From the NCBI RefSeq assembly GCF_002138415.1, contig NZ_CP015612.1, forward strand, positions 3,140,001-3,204,000: DNA of 64,000 nt. Direction: 5' to 3'. The notes below the pieces were generated by a model. The model ran no database searches. It had not been told where the DNA came from and worked only from the letters and a program-made list of their open reading frames with translations. A program made the position numbers and the translations under genes. The stretch is from Stenotrophomonas maltophilia (GTDB lineage: Bacteria > Pseudomonadota > Gammaproteobacteria > Xanthomonadales > Xanthomonadaceae). This document shows, in pieces, positions 35,869-44,832 of the stretch (position 1 is its first letter; each line of letters begins with the position of its first letter).

Positions 35869-36129
35869 TTAGCGACGCAGGCCAAGCTTCTCGATCAGGG
35901 CCTTGTAACGCTCGACGTCCTTCTTCTTCAGGTAGTCGAGCAGGCTGCGACGGCGGTTGACCATCTGCAGCAGGCCGCGGCGGCTGTGGTGGTCCTTCTT
36001 GTGGGTCTTGAAGTGGCCGGTCAGCAGTTCGATGCGGGCGGTCAGCAGTGCAACCTGGACTTCCGGGGAGCCGGTGTCAGCCGAGCTGCGCTTGTTGTCT
36101 TCAATGACCTTCTGGGTGTCGATCGACAT
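35869..36129 (-). CDS. rpsO: 30S ribosomal protein S15
   Basis: An 86-aa ribosomal protein, [15 protein letters not shown]..., with [26 protein letters not shown]. It binds the 16S central domain. It has its own promoter and terminator between truB and pnp. Confidence 0.99.
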   Translation of the reverse strand: MSIDTQKVIEDNKRSSADTGSPEVQVALLTARIELLTGHFKTHKKDHHSRRGLLQMVNRRRSLLDYLKKKDVERYKALIEKLGLRR

Positions 36130-36243
36130 TTCTTTTCTCTGTGATGCGTGGCCGGCAGGAACGCGCTTGGCGCACCGCCAGGCTCGCCGTGGACTACGAG
36201 GATGAAACCTGCGCGAGGCAGGCTGCCGGAAAACGGCCGCGAA

Positions 36244-36272
36244 ATTGTAACGGTCGGGGGCTTCCGGGACAA
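36244..36272 (-). promoter_or_regulatory. rpsO promoter
   Basis: On the minus strand TTGTCC (36272-36267) and TACAAT (36249-36244) with 17-bp spacing, 115 nt before the rpsO start. Confidence 0.65.
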
Positions 36273-36300
36273 GGACCGGGGCTGAACCGCCCGGCCCCGG

Positions 36301-37209
36301 TCAGAGGTTGAAACGACGCTGCGGCGCCAGCAGGCCACTGTCATCGACCTGGCCCAACCCCTGGACAGCATCGTCCGGGCCAAACACGGCCACCAGACCA
36401 CGGGGCCAGGACAGATCGCGCTGGCGCTGGCCAACGCAGAAGCGGTGGGTCTGGTCGGCATCGAGGTCGACCCGCGGGTATTCAGCCAGGCCGGCCGCCA
36501 GCGGCAGCAGCAGTGCGTCCATGCCCACCTCGTCGCCCGCCTCGACCATCGCCCGCAGTTGATCCAGCGTGACCATGGCAGGCTCGCGGAACGGCTCGAC
36601 CCACAGCCGGCGCAGCGCGCTGATGTGGGCGCCACAACCCAGGCTTTCGCCGAGGTCGCGGGCCAGGCTGCGGATGTAGGTGCCCGAGCCGCAGGTCACG
36701 CGCAGCCGCAACCGTTCCGGCTGTTGCTCCAGCACCTCGATGGCGTGAACCTGCACCTCGCGCTCCGGCGCTTCGATGACGTCACCACGGCGGGCCTTCA
36801 CATACAGCGGCTCACCGCCCTGCTTCAGCGCCGAATAGATCGGGGCACGCTGGCGGATGTTGCCGGTCAGCGCCGCCAGTGCGGCCTGCAGCGCTTCGGC
36901 ACTGATGGCCGGCACCGGGCGCTGCAGCAGCACCTGGCCTTCGGCATCGTCGGTATCGGTGGTCTGGCCCAGCATGATCTCGGCGTCGTACGCCTTGGCC
37001 GAGCCGAGCAGCAGGCCGGCAATCTTGGTCGCCTCGCCGAAGCACAGCGGCAACAGGCCGGTGGCCAGCGGATCGAGGCTGCCGGTATGGCCGCCCTTTT
37101 CGGCACGGAACAGGCGACGGGCCACCTGCAGGGCGGCGTTGGAGCTCATGCCGGTCGACTTGTCGAGCAGCAGGATGCCATCCAGGCGGCGGAACTGAAT
37201 TCGGGTCAT
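36301..37209 (-). CDS. truB: tRNA pseudouridine(55) synthase
   Basis: A 302-aa enzyme making pseudouridine-55 in the T-loop of tRNAs. Catalytic Asp46 lies in [14 protein letters not shown]; other motifs are [34 protein letters not shown]. The C-terminal PUA-like part is present. Lies 65 bp after rbfA in the rimP-nusA-infB-rbfA-truB operon. Confidence 0.98.
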   Translation of the reverse strand: MTRIQFRRLDGILLLDKSTGMSSNAALQVARRLFRAEKGGHTGSLDPLATGLLPLCFGEATKIAGLLLGSAKAYDAEIMLGQTTDTDDAEGQVLLQRPVPAISAEALQAALAALTGNIRQRAPIYSALKQGGEPLYVKARRGDVIEAPEREVQVHAIEVLEQQPERLRLRVTCGSGTYIRSLARDLGESLGCGAHISALRRLWVEPFREPAMVTLDQLRAMVEAGDEVGMDALLLPLAAGLAEYPRVDLDADQTHRFCVGQRQRDLSWPRGLVAVFGPDDAVQGLGQVDDSGLLAPQRRFNL

Positions 37210-37232
37210 GACGTTGATGTCGGCGGATGCCG

Positions 37233-37262
37233 CCGGTAGCGCCGGGCCATGCCCGGCGTGCG
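37233..37262. repeat. SMAG/REP-type hairpin between rbfA and truB
   Basis: GTAGC followed by GCCGGGC-CAT-GCCCGGC. Confidence 0.75.
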
Positions 37263-37274
37263 CGCAATGCGCGG

Positions 37275-37658
37275 TTATTCTTCGTCGCTCTCGCGACGCT
37301 TCTCCGCGGCCAGCGTATCGGGCAGGTCGCGCAGGATGTTGTCGATGTGCTCACCACGGTCGACCGAGTCGTCGTAGTGGAAGTGCAGCTCCGGCACGTG
37401 GCGCAGCTTCATCGCGCGGGCCAGGTCCATGCGCAGGCGATAGCCCAGCTCCTTCAGGCCGGCCACGGCTTCAGCCGAACGTTCCGGCATCAGCGCAGTG
37501 ACGAACACCTTGGCATGGGCCATGTCGCGGGTGATTTCCACGTCGGACACGCTCACCGAGGGCAACCCGTGTTCGCGCACGGCGTTGTGCACCAGGGTGC
37601 CGAGTTCACGGCGCAGCTGGGCGGAGACACGGTCGGTTCGATGGAAAGTCTTGGGCAC
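37275..37658 (-). CDS. rbfA: Ribosome-binding factor A
   Basis: A 127-aa KH-like factor for 30S maturation. GTG start giving [19 protein letters not shown]; motifs [20 protein letters not shown] and [22 protein letters not shown] confirm it. The GTG codon was chosen by homology since earlier codons lie in the repeat cluster. Confidence 0.97.
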   Translation of the reverse strand: MPKTFHRTDRVSAQLRRELGTLVHNAVREHGLPSVSVSDVEITRDMAHAKVFVTALMPERSAEAVAGLKELGYRLRMDLARAMKLRHVPELHFHYDDSVDRGEHIDNILRDLPDTLAAEKRRESDEE

Positions 37659-37674
37659 GAGGAGCTCTTGGTTC

Positions 37675-37777
37675 AGTTGTCGCCCGACCAACGGTCGGGC
37701 GCTACATCTACATGGTACCCGACCGTGGGTCGGGCTTTGCATGCCGGTAGGGCCCGACCGTTGGTCGGGCCGCCACG
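37675..37777. repeat. Three-hairpin repeat cluster between infB and rbfA
   Basis: Three copies of an arm pair CCCGACC(G)/(C)GGTCGGG: 37681-37697, 37710-37731 and 37754-37774, with GCTAC and GGTAGG tags. They occupy most of the infB-rbfA gap inside an essential operon. Confidence 0.8.
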
Positions 37778-37782
37778 CAGCA

Positions 37783-40428
37783 TTACAGGGTGCGCGGCAC
37801 TTCGATACGCTCGAAGCACTCGATCTGGTCACCCGGCTTGACGTCGTTGTAGGCCTTCACCGCGATACCGCATTCGGTACCGTTGCGGACTTCCTCGACG
37901 TTCTCCTTGAAGCGACGCAGCGATTCCAGCTCGCCCTCGAAGATCACCACGCTGTCGCGCAGCACGCGGATCGGCTTGTTGCGCTTGACCACGCCCTCGA
38001 TGACCATCGAGCCGGCCACGGCGCCCAGCTTGGAGCTGCGGAAGACGTCGCGGACCTCGGCGATACCGATGATCTCTTCGCGGATCTCCACGCCCAGCAG
38101 ACCGGAAGCCACCTGCTTCACCTGATCGATCACGTCATAGATGATCGAGAAGTAACGCAGGTCCACGCCGTTGGATTCAATGATGCGACGAGCCGAAGCA
38201 TCCGCACGCACGTTGAAGCCGATGACGGTGGCCTTCGAAGCGGCCGCCGAGTTGGCGTCCGATTCGGTGATGCCGCCCACGCCGGAGTGGATCACGTTGA
38301 TGCGGATGTCTTCGTTGGACAGTGCCACCAGCGCCTGGCTGAGGGCCTGCACCGAACCCTGCACGTCGGCCTTGATGACGAGGTTGAGGACCTGCTGGCC
38401 CTCGCCCTTGCCCAGGGTCGCCATGATGTCTTCCATGCGGCTGCCGGCGGTGGCGACCAGGCGCGATTCACGGCGCTTGGTCTCACGCTGCTGGGCAACG
38501 TCCTTGGCCAGACGCTCGTCCTCGACCACCACGAAGTCGTCACCGGCTTCCGGCACGCCGGACAGACCCAGGACCTGCACCGGGATGGACGGGCCGGCGA
38601 ACTCCGGCTGCTTGCCGGTTTCGTCGAACAGCGCACGCACGCGGCCGTACTGGATGCCGCACACCAGGTAGTCGCCCTTCTTCAGGCGGCCCTGCTGCAC
38701 CAGCACGGTAGCGACCGGGCCGCGGCCCTTGTCCAGCGACGATTCGATCACCACGCCCGAGGCGCGGCCTTCGTCGACGGCCTTCAGTTCCAGCAGTTCG
38801 GCCTGGATCGAGATGGCGTCCAGCAGATCGTCGATGCCCAGGCCGGTCTTGGCCGAGATCTCCACCATCTGGGTATCGCCACCGAAATCTTCGGCCACGA
38901 CCTGCTCGGACAGCAGTTCGTTCTTGACCCGCATCGGGTCGGCGTCGGACTTGTCGATCTTGTTGATCGCCACGATCAGCGGCACACCCGCCGAACGGGC
39001 GTGCTGGATCGCTTCCTTGGTCTGCGGCATGACGCCGTCATCGGCGGCCACGACCAGCACCACGATGTCGGTCAGCTTGGCGCCGCGCGCACGCATCGAG
39101 GTGAATGCCGCGTGGCCCGGGGTATCCAGGAAGCTGATCACGCCCTTCGGCGTATCCACGTGGTAGGCACCGATGTGCTGGGTGATGCCGCCGGCTTCAC
39201 CGGTGGCGACCTTGGTGCGGCGGATGTAATCCAGCAGCGAGGTCTTGCCGTGGTCGACGTGACCCATGATGGTGACCACCGGCGGACGCTGGGTGGCTTC
39301 GCCCTGGTTTTCACCGGTCGAGGCCAGCAGTGCGTCTTCGGCGTCGTTGTCGTTGGCACGGATCGCCTTGTGGCCGAGTTCTTCGGTCACCAGCGCGGCG
39401 GTGTCGTGGTCGATGGACTGGGTGATGGTGGCCATCACGCCCATCTTGAACAGCGCCTTCACCACCTCGCCGCCCTTCAGCGCGAGCTTCTGCGCCAGAT
39501 CGGCCACGGTGATGGTGTCGCCGATCGCCACTTCACGCACCACCGGTGCGGTCGGACGCTCGAAGGCGTGCGGACCGGCGTTGTTGCCACCGCGCGACAT
39601 GTCGCGACGGCCACCGCTCTGGTTGCGGCCACCCGGACGACCCCGGGTGTTGCTGTTGTTGCTGTTGCCACGACGCGCACGATCAGCCGCCGACAGATGC
39701 ATCTGGCCGGCAAAGCGATCACCCGGGCCACGCTCGTTGCGCGGCGCGCTGCGGTTGTTGCGGTCGTCGCTGCGCGGCGGCGGCGGTGCACCACGCGGCG
39801 CAGCCGGGGCTGCGGCCGGGGCGCGCGGCGGGCGCGGCGCAGTTTCGTCGATCGGAGCACGCTTGGGCTTGCTGGCAGCCAGCGCCTCGGCCGCCTTGGC
39901 GGCAGCCGCAGCTTCCTCGGCCGCCTTCTTCTCGGCCTCTGCGCGTTCCTTGGCGGCGACCTCTTCCTCACGGGCACGGACGATGGCTTCGTCGCGCAGA
40001 CGATCCTTCTCGGCCAGTGCCTGCTGTTCGGCGAGGTTGCGCGCGCGCGACTCTTCCAGCTTGCGCAGGATGTCGGCGCGCTCTTCGTCCGGCGTCATGG
40101 CGCGAGCACCATCCTTGACGTAGGTACGCTTCTGGCGCACCTCGACATTCACGGTCGTCTTGCTGCGACCGGAACTGACCGTCACTTCCTGCTGTTTCCG
40201 GCGGTTGAGCGTGATCTTCTTTGCAGACTGATCAGTTTCTTCCGGGGCCTGCTCGGGCTTGCCGTGCGAACGACGAAGGAAGCCCAGGAGCTTCACCTTC
40301 TCGGTGCTGGTCACGACCTGGTCGGGACCGCTGAACTTCATGCCGGCACCGGCCAGCTGTTCCAGCAGTTTTTCGACCGGTGTGTTGACCAGTTCGGCAA
40401 GCTTGCGGATGGTGGTTTGCTGCGACAT
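37783..40428 (-). CDS. infB: Translation initiation factor IF-2
   Basis: An 881-aa GTPase that delivers fMet-tRNA to the 30S subunit. The N-terminal IF2_N domain ([14 protein letters not shown]), a charged Ala/Glu coiled region and a basic Arg/Gly/Asn-rich linker (about 200-300) precede the G domain with G1 GHVDHGKT (389-396), DTPGH, NKID. C-domains end in [17 protein letters not shown]. Its N-terminal region is longer than that of many orthologs. Confidence 0.99.
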   Translation of the reverse strand: MSQQTTIRKLAELVNTPVEKLLEQLAGAGMKFSGPDQVVTSTEKVKLLGFLRRSHGKPEQAPEETDQSAKKITLNRRKQQEVTVSSGRSKTTVNVEVRQKRTYVKDGARAMTPDEERADILRKLEESRARNLAEQQALAEKDRLRDEAIVRAREEEVAAKERAEAEKKAAEEAAAAAKAAEALAASKPKRAPIDETAPRPPRAPAAAPAAPRGAPPPPRSDDRNNRSAPRNERGPGDRFAGQMHLSAADRARRGNSNNSNTRGRPGGRNQSGGRRDMSRGGNNAGPHAFERPTAPVVREVAIGDTITVADLAQKLALKGGEVVKALFKMGVMATITQSIDHDTAALVTEELGHKAIRANDNDAEDALLASTGENQGEATQRPPVVTIMGHVDHGKTSLLDYIRRTKVATGEAGGITQHIGAYHVDTPKGVISFLDTPGHAAFTSMRARGAKLTDIVVLVVAADDGVMPQTKEAIQHARSAGVPLIVAINKIDKSDADPMRVKNELLSEQVVAEDFGGDTQMVEISAKTGLGIDDLLDAISIQAELLELKAVDEGRASGVVIESSLDKGRGPVATVLVQQGRLKKGDYLVCGIQYGRVRALFDETGKQPEFAGPSIPVQVLGLSGVPEAGDDFVVVEDERLAKDVAQQRETKRRESRLVATAGSRMEDIMATLGKGEGQQVLNLVIKADVQGSVQALSQALVALSNEDIRINVIHSGVGGITESDANSAAASKATVIGFNVRADASARRIIESNGVDLRYFSIIYDVIDQVKQVASGLLGVEIREEIIGIAEVRDVFRSSKLGAVAGSMVIEGVVKRNKPIRVLRDSVVIFEGELESLRRFKENVEEVRNGTECGIAVKAYNDVKPGDQIECFERIEVPRTL

Positions 40429-40520
40429 TCGGATCCTATGATCTTGTGGGCGCCCCCCCGCATCTGGAGGTGGCGCGGATTCTACGCCCTGAGCGGCTCA
40501 GGGCCCTGTTCATTGCCGGC

Positions 40521-42032
40521 TCATTCGCCGCGTTCCAGTCGGGCGATCTCTTCGGCACGTGCGGCCAGGATCAGCGCAGCGGCGCGCGCCTGATCCAGCC
40601 CTTCGATGCCGAAGTCCATGACCTCGTCGGCGGCCAGATCGGACAGGTCCTCACTGGTGCGCACGCCGTGGCCGGCCAGCGCATAAGCGGTGGCTTCGTC
40701 CATGCCCTTCAGGGACAGCAGGTCCTGCGCCGGCTGGCCGTCTTCAAGGCCTTCCTCGACTGCCAGGGCCTCATTGAGCAGCGCATCGCGGGCACGAGCG
40801 CGCAGCTCTTCGACGATGTCTTCGTCGAAACCTTCCACGGCCAGCAGTTCGCCGACCGGGACATATGCGATTTCCTCGACGGTGCCGAAGCCTTCGCTGA
40901 CCAGGATGCCGGCGATTTCCTCGTCCACTTCCAGCTTGTCCATGAACAGCTGGCGGGCCGAAGCCTGCTCGGCCTCCGACTTGGCGGTGACCTGGTCCTG
41001 GGTCATCACGTTGAGCTGCCAGCCGGTCAGGCGGCTGGCCAGGCGCACGTTCTGGCCGCCCTTGCCGATCGCCTGGGCCAGGCGGTCTTCTGCAACGGCC
41101 AGGTCCATCGAGTGCTTGTCTTCATCGACGATGATCGACTGCACTTCGGCCGGCGCCATCGCGTTGATGACGAAGTTGGCCGGGTTGTCGTTCCACAGCA
41201 CGATGTCCACGCGCTCGCCATTGAGCTCATTGGAAACGGCCTGCACGCGCGAACCGCGCATGCCGATGCAGGCACCGATCGGATCGGTGCGCTGGTCGTG
41301 GGCCAGCACGGCGATCTTGGCGCGGTCGCCCGGATCGCGGGCACAGGCCTTGATTTCCACCAGGCCCTGGCCGACTTCCGGCACTTCCAGCTTGAACAGC
41401 TCGATCATGAATTCCGGGGCGGCGCGGCTGATGAACAGCTGCGGGCCACGCGGTTCCGAACGGACTTCAGCCAGGTAGCCGCGCACGCGGTCACCGGCGC
41501 GCAGCACGTCGCGCGGAATGCCCTTGTCCTTCGGAATGAAGCCTTCGGCGTTGCCACCGAGGTCGACATAGATGTTGCCGCGCTCGGCGCGCTTGACTAC
41601 ACCGGTGATCAGTTCGCCGACGCGATCCTTCCACGCATCCACGACCTGCTGGCGCTCGGCTTCGCGCACGCGCTGGACGATGACCTGCTTGGCAGCCTGG
41701 GCGGCAATACGGCCGAAATCCGGGTTTTCGATCTGCTCTTCGATGTAGTCGCCGACGTCCACGCCTTCGGCTTCATCGACGGCATCCATCAGGCGGATCT
41801 GGCGATCCGGCGATTCCATGACCACGTCATCGGCCACCACTTCCCAGCGGCGGAAGGTTTCGTAGCTGCCATCCTTGTGGTCGATGACCACGCGGGTCAG
41901 CACTTCCTCGTCGGGATAGCGCTTCTTCGCTGCCGAGGCCAGGGCGGCCTCGATGGCATCGAAGATCACTTCACGCGGCACGCCCTTCTCGTTGGCGACC
42001 GCGTCGACTACCAGCAACAGTTCCTTGCTCAT
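40521..42032 (-). CDS. nusA: Transcription termination/antitermination factor NusA
   Basis: A 503-aa factor binding RNA polymerase for pausing, termination and antitermination. Start MSKELLLVVDAVANEKGVPRE; S1 domain around 130-200, two KH domains (DPIGACIGMRGSRVQAVSNELNGE), and two C-terminal acidic repeats (EIAGILVSEGFGTVEEIAYVP; LLSLKGMDEATAYALAGHGVRT). Lies between rimP and infB in the operon. Confidence 0.99.
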   Translation of the reverse strand: MSKELLLVVDAVANEKGVPREVIFDAIEAALASAAKKRYPDEEVLTRVVIDHKDGSYETFRRWEVVADDVVMESPDRQIRLMDAVDEAEGVDVGDYIEEQIENPDFGRIAAQAAKQVIVQRVREAERQQVVDAWKDRVGELITGVVKRAERGNIYVDLGGNAEGFIPKDKGIPRDVLRAGDRVRGYLAEVRSEPRGPQLFISRAAPEFMIELFKLEVPEVGQGLVEIKACARDPGDRAKIAVLAHDQRTDPIGACIGMRGSRVQAVSNELNGERVDIVLWNDNPANFVINAMAPAEVQSIIVDEDKHSMDLAVAEDRLAQAIGKGGQNVRLASRLTGWQLNVMTQDQVTAKSEAEQASARQLFMDKLEVDEEIAGILVSEGFGTVEEIAYVPVGELLAVEGFDEDIVEELRARARDALLNEALAVEEGLEDGQPAQDLLSLKGMDEATAYALAGHGVRTSEDLSDLAADEVMDFGIEGLDQARAAALILAARAEEIARLERGE

Positions 42033-42036
42033 TGGC

Positions 42037-42627
42037 TCACTCCGCGCGCGGCTTTTTTGCCGCCGGCTCGTTGGAAGAAGAATTCGTGTTCGGCTTCGGA
42101 CGCTTCGGTGCCGGACCGGTCGGCTTGCTCGGGGCCAGCCCCAGCGCCACCCAGTCGGGCATGATCCGTGCCTTGTCGATGTTGTCGGCCGACACGACCA
42201 CTTCAGCCTTGTCGACGATGAAGGTGATGGCACCTGCGGTCTCGTCGATGGCTTCGATGCGGCCCTGCAGGCGGCGACGGTTGTCCTGCGGCAGCTTCAG
42301 CGTGACCTTGGCCATTTCGCCGAGGTGACGGCCGAACTGCTCCAGGTTGAACAGCGGGCGATCGACGCCCGGCGAAGACACTTCCAGCGTGTAGTTGCCG
42401 CTGATCGGGTCTTCGACGTCCATCTGTGCCGACACTTCGCGGCTGACCCGCTCACAGTCGTCGACATTGATGATGCGCTCGGGCTGTTCAGCCAGCGGCA
42501 CGTCGATGTAAAGGCGCAGGGTCGCACCGCCGGGGGCCGGCAGATACTCAACGCCCAGCAGCTCCAGGCCCAGCGACACAACGGTCGGGGCGAGCAGATT
42601 CGCGATGTCGGTTGCCTTGTCGCTCAC
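42037..42627 (-). CDS. rimP: Ribosome maturation factor RimP
   Basis: A 196-aa 30S assembly factor with GTG start. The N-domain is [32 protein letters not shown] in the middle, and [12 protein letters not shown] at the SH3-like C-domain, followed by a Pro/Lys/Asn-rich tail of about 40 residues. First protein gene after the tRNA-fMet pair, as in E. coli metY-rimP-nusA. Confidence 0.97.
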   Translation of the reverse strand: MSDKATDIANLLAPTVVSLGLELLGVEYLPAPGGATLRLYIDVPLAEQPERIINVDDCERVSREVSAQMDVEDPISGNYTLEVSSPGVDRPLFNLEQFGRHLGEMAKVTLKLPQDNRRRLQGRIEAIDETAGAITFIVDKAEVVVSADNIDKARIMPDWVALGLAPSKPTGPAPKRPKPNTNSSSNEPAAKKPRAE

Positions 42628-42651
42628 AGCCTGCCTTGATCTCTTGGTTGG

Positions 42652-42670
42652 GTGCCGGCCTTGGCCGGCA
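42652..42670. repeat. SMAG/REP-type hairpin in the rimP leader
   Basis: GTGCCGGCC-TT-GGCCGGCA just before the rimP start codon. Confidence 0.65.
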
Positions 42671-42696
42671 TGGAAACATGACGCCCCGGAAACGAC

Positions 42697-42719
42697 AAAG
42701 GGCCCGCTGGGCCCCTTTT
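42697..42719. repeat. Hairpin in the rimP leader
   Basis: AAAGGGCCC-GCT-GGGCCCCTTT with TTTTCC on the plus strand. On the operon strand (minus) it lacks a proper U-run. Its role is uncertain. Confidence 0.5.
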
Positions 42720-42879
42720 CCGGAAAGACTCCGGTGACTGGATTCCGGTTGCAACCTGCAGTGCCTGCCGGTTGCGGCCCTCCTTCCGGGTCCGGACTCC
42801 CGCTGGGAGGCCGCCTTCAGGGGTATTGCTAGGCCGCTGATGATAGCGACTGCACCGCGCTGGTGCAAGGTGCGGGCCC

Positions 42880-42920
42880 GGGGTCAGATCCCTTTTCCCG
42901 TGGAAAAGGGATCTGACCCC
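42880..42920. repeat. Perfect 19-bp palindromic repeat, copy 1
   Basis: GGGGTCAGATCCCTTTTCC (42880-42898), spacer CGT, and its exact reverse complement to 42920. The same arms recur at 60,109-60,148. Together with the two entries before it, the rimP leader (42,628-42,947) is made mostly of hairpins. Confidence 0.85.
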
Positions 42921-42947
42921 GATCACGCAGAAACGACGCAGACCCCA

Positions 42948-42982
42948 AAGAAAAACGCCCTCGAAGCAGGACTTCGAAGGCG
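42948..42982 (-). terminator. Intrinsic terminator after the tRNA-fMet pair
   Basis: On the minus strand CGCCTTCGAAG / CTTCGAGGGCG (11 bp, one G-T), loop TCCTG, then TTTTTCTTTG. It lies between the tRNA genes and rimP. Confidence 0.85.
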
Positions 42983-42993
42983 ATCTCTTTACT

Positions 42994-43070
42994 TGGTAGC
43001 GGGGGCAGGATTTGAACCTGCGACCTTCGGGTTATGAGCCCGACGAGCTGCCAGACTGCTCCACCCCGCA
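42994..43070 (-). tRNA. tRNA-fMet (CAT), copy 2
   Basis: A 77-nt initiator tRNA: anticodon CAT within the GGG/CCC stem, unpaired first base (U1 against U72), and A11-U24 in the D stem, all initiator hallmarks. Encoded CCA. It is identical to the copy 82 bp upstream. Corresponds by position to metY at the head of the nusA operon. Confidence 0.95.
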
Positions 43071-43152
43071 TCAGAAGCGGAATTATGAGTGAATGCTTCA
43101 AAACATGCAAGCCTTCCCTCATTCATCAAACCGGTTGGCGCCGATATGAAGT

Positions 43153-43229
43153 TGGTAGCGGGGGCAGGATTTGAACCTGCGACCTTCGGGTTATGAGCCC
43201 GACGAGCTGCCAGACTGCTCCACCCCGCA
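43153..43229 (-). tRNA. tRNA-fMet (CAT), copy 1
   Basis: Identical to the other copy over all 77 nt, with the same U1/U72 mismatch. It is the first gene after a strong promoter at 43,325-43,353. Confidence 0.95.
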
Positions 43230-43324
43230 CCGGAAGTGTTTGAACTGCTGCCCTGCTCTTTCGAGGAGGGCTACCGCAACGATGTTCTGGCCGAACCGCT
43301 GCAGTGACAACTCAGGCTGCGCAT

Positions 43325-43353
43325 ATTACACGAATCACGCAGCTTTGTGTCAA
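43325..43353 (-). promoter_or_regulatory. Strong promoter of the initiator tRNAs and rimP-nusA operon
   Basis: On the minus strand consensus TTGACA (43353-43348), 17-bp spacer, TGTAAT (43330-43325). It begins 4 bp after the nuoN stop codon and lies about 96 bp before the first tRNA. Confidence 0.8.
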
Positions 43354-43356
43354 CTT

Positions 43357-44820
43357 TTATGCAAGATGCGCAAATGCCTGCTGGCACCAGACCATGATCG
43401 GGTTCCAGGCCAGGCCCAGCGCCAGCAGTGCCAGCGCGTTCACGCCCAGCACCAGGCCCAGCACGCGGTCGTTGCTGCGCGGCATGGCCTCGCCCACCGG
43501 CTCATCGAAGTACATGACCTTGATGACGCGCAGGTAGTAGAAGCAGCCGACCACGGCACACAGCACGCCGAGGATGGCCAGCCACAGCAGGCCACCGTTG
43601 ACGGCCGCGCCCAGCACCGCCAGCTTGGTCCAGAAGCCCAGGAACGGCGGGATGCCGGCCAGCGACGCCATGATGCACAGCACCAGGCCGGCCATCCACG
43701 GGTTGCGGGCATTCAGGCCCTTGAAGTCTTCGATGTTCTCGGCTTCGAAACCGGCACGCGACAGCGCGATGATCGCGCCGAAGGCGGCGGTGGACATGAT
43801 GGCGTAGGCCAGTGCGTAGAACAGCGCGGCGGCATAGCCCTGCGAACCGCCACCGGCAATACCCATCAGCAGGAAGCCGATGTGCGAGACGGTGGAGAAC
43901 GCCAGCATGCGCTTGAGGTTGCTCTGCGCGATGGCCATCAGGTTGCCGATGACCAGCGAGACCGCGGCCAGGCCGGCAATCAGCAGCTGCAGTTCGGTCG
44001 ACAGCGGGCCCACGCCCATTTCCAGCAGGCGGTACGCCATGCCGAACGCGGCCAGCTTCGGCGCCGAGCTGATGAACAGTGCGATCGGTGCCGGGGCACC
44101 CTGATACACGTCCGGCAGCCACATGTGGAACGGCGCGGCACCCAGCTTGAAGGCAACGCCGGCGATCATGAACACCGCACCGGTGATCAGCAGCACGCGC
44201 TCTTCCGAGTGCGGGATGGCCTCACGGATCACGTCCAGGTGCAGGCTGCCGGTGGCGCCGTAGATCAGCGACATGCCGTACAGCAGTAGGCCCGAGGCCA
44301 GCGAACCCAGCACGATGTACTTCATCGCCGCTTCGGAGGCCAGGCCGTTCTCACGATTGCTGGCAACCAGCGCGTAGGAGCACAGCGCCAGCAGTTCCAG
44401 GCCCAGGTAGACCATCAGCAGGCTGCCGGCCGAGACCAGGATCATCATGCCGGCGGTGCCGAACAGGATCAGCACCGGGATCTCGCCCTGGAACAGGTTG
44501 CGGTCACGCAGGTAGCGCCAGCCGTAGACCAGGGTCAGGCCGCTGAGCAGCACGATCCCGGTCTTCATCACGTCCGCGGCGGTATCGCGCACGAACATGC
44601 CATGGAAGACCTCCCCCTGCCCGCCCACGCCGGTGGCCAGCATGAACAGCACCACGGCCAGCGCAGCGAGCGAGAACAGGTGGGTGACGATCTTGTTCCG
44701 GTTGCTGACGAACAGGTCGAGGATCATCAGGGCGAAGGCACTGCCGATCAGCACCAGCTCGGGAGCGAGCGGTGGCAGGTCAGCGGCGGTCAATGGCAGC
44801 AGCGGCGAGGTGGTCATCAT
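43357..44820 (-). CDS. nuoN: NADH-quinone oxidoreductase subunit N
   Basis: A 487-aa antiporter-like proton-channel subunit with about 14 helices. Conserved membrane Glu/Lys are in LGLELLALCSYALVA, and HIGFLLMGIAGG and HMWLPDVYQGAPAP are visible. Last gene of the nuo operon. Start is one of two consecutive ATG codons after AGGA. Confidence 0.97.
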   Translation of the reverse strand: MMTTSPLLPLTAADLPPLAPELVLIGSAFALMILDLFVSNRNKIVTHLFSLAALAVVLFMLATGVGGQGEVFHGMFVRDTAADVMKTGIVLLSGLTLVYGWRYLRDRNLFQGEIPVLILFGTAGMMILVSAGSLLMVYLGLELLALCSYALVASNRENGLASEAAMKYIVLGSLASGLLLYGMSLIYGATGSLHLDVIREAIPHSEERVLLITGAVFMIAGVAFKLGAAPFHMWLPDVYQGAPAPIALFISSAPKLAAFGMAYRLLEMGVGPLSTELQLLIAGLAAVSLVIGNLMAIAQSNLKRMLAFSTVSHIGFLLMGIAGGGSQGYAAALFYALAYAIMSTAAFGAIIALSRAGFEAENIEDFKGLNARNPWMAGLVLCIMASLAGIPPFLGFWTKLAVLGAAVNGGLLWLAILGVLCAVVGCFYYLRVIKVMYFDEPVGEAMPRSNDRVLGLVLGVNALALLALGLAWNPIMVWCQQAFAHLA

Positions 44821-44832
44821 CAAATCCTGGAA

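Noticed and set aside
37498..40593. A 1031-codon plus-strand frame over infB
   Set aside because: Antisense to infB, no start signal or domain; shadow frame.
42740..42840. Possible extra tRNA or riboswitch in the rimP leader
   Set aside because: The segment has several G/C-rich inverted stretches but no cloverleaf, no CCA and no known riboswitch core.
42994..43229. CRISPR-like or phage attachment repeat at the tandem tRNA
   Set aside because: The repeat is simply two complete tRNA-fMet genes; no spacers, integrase or att direct repeat with an insert between.
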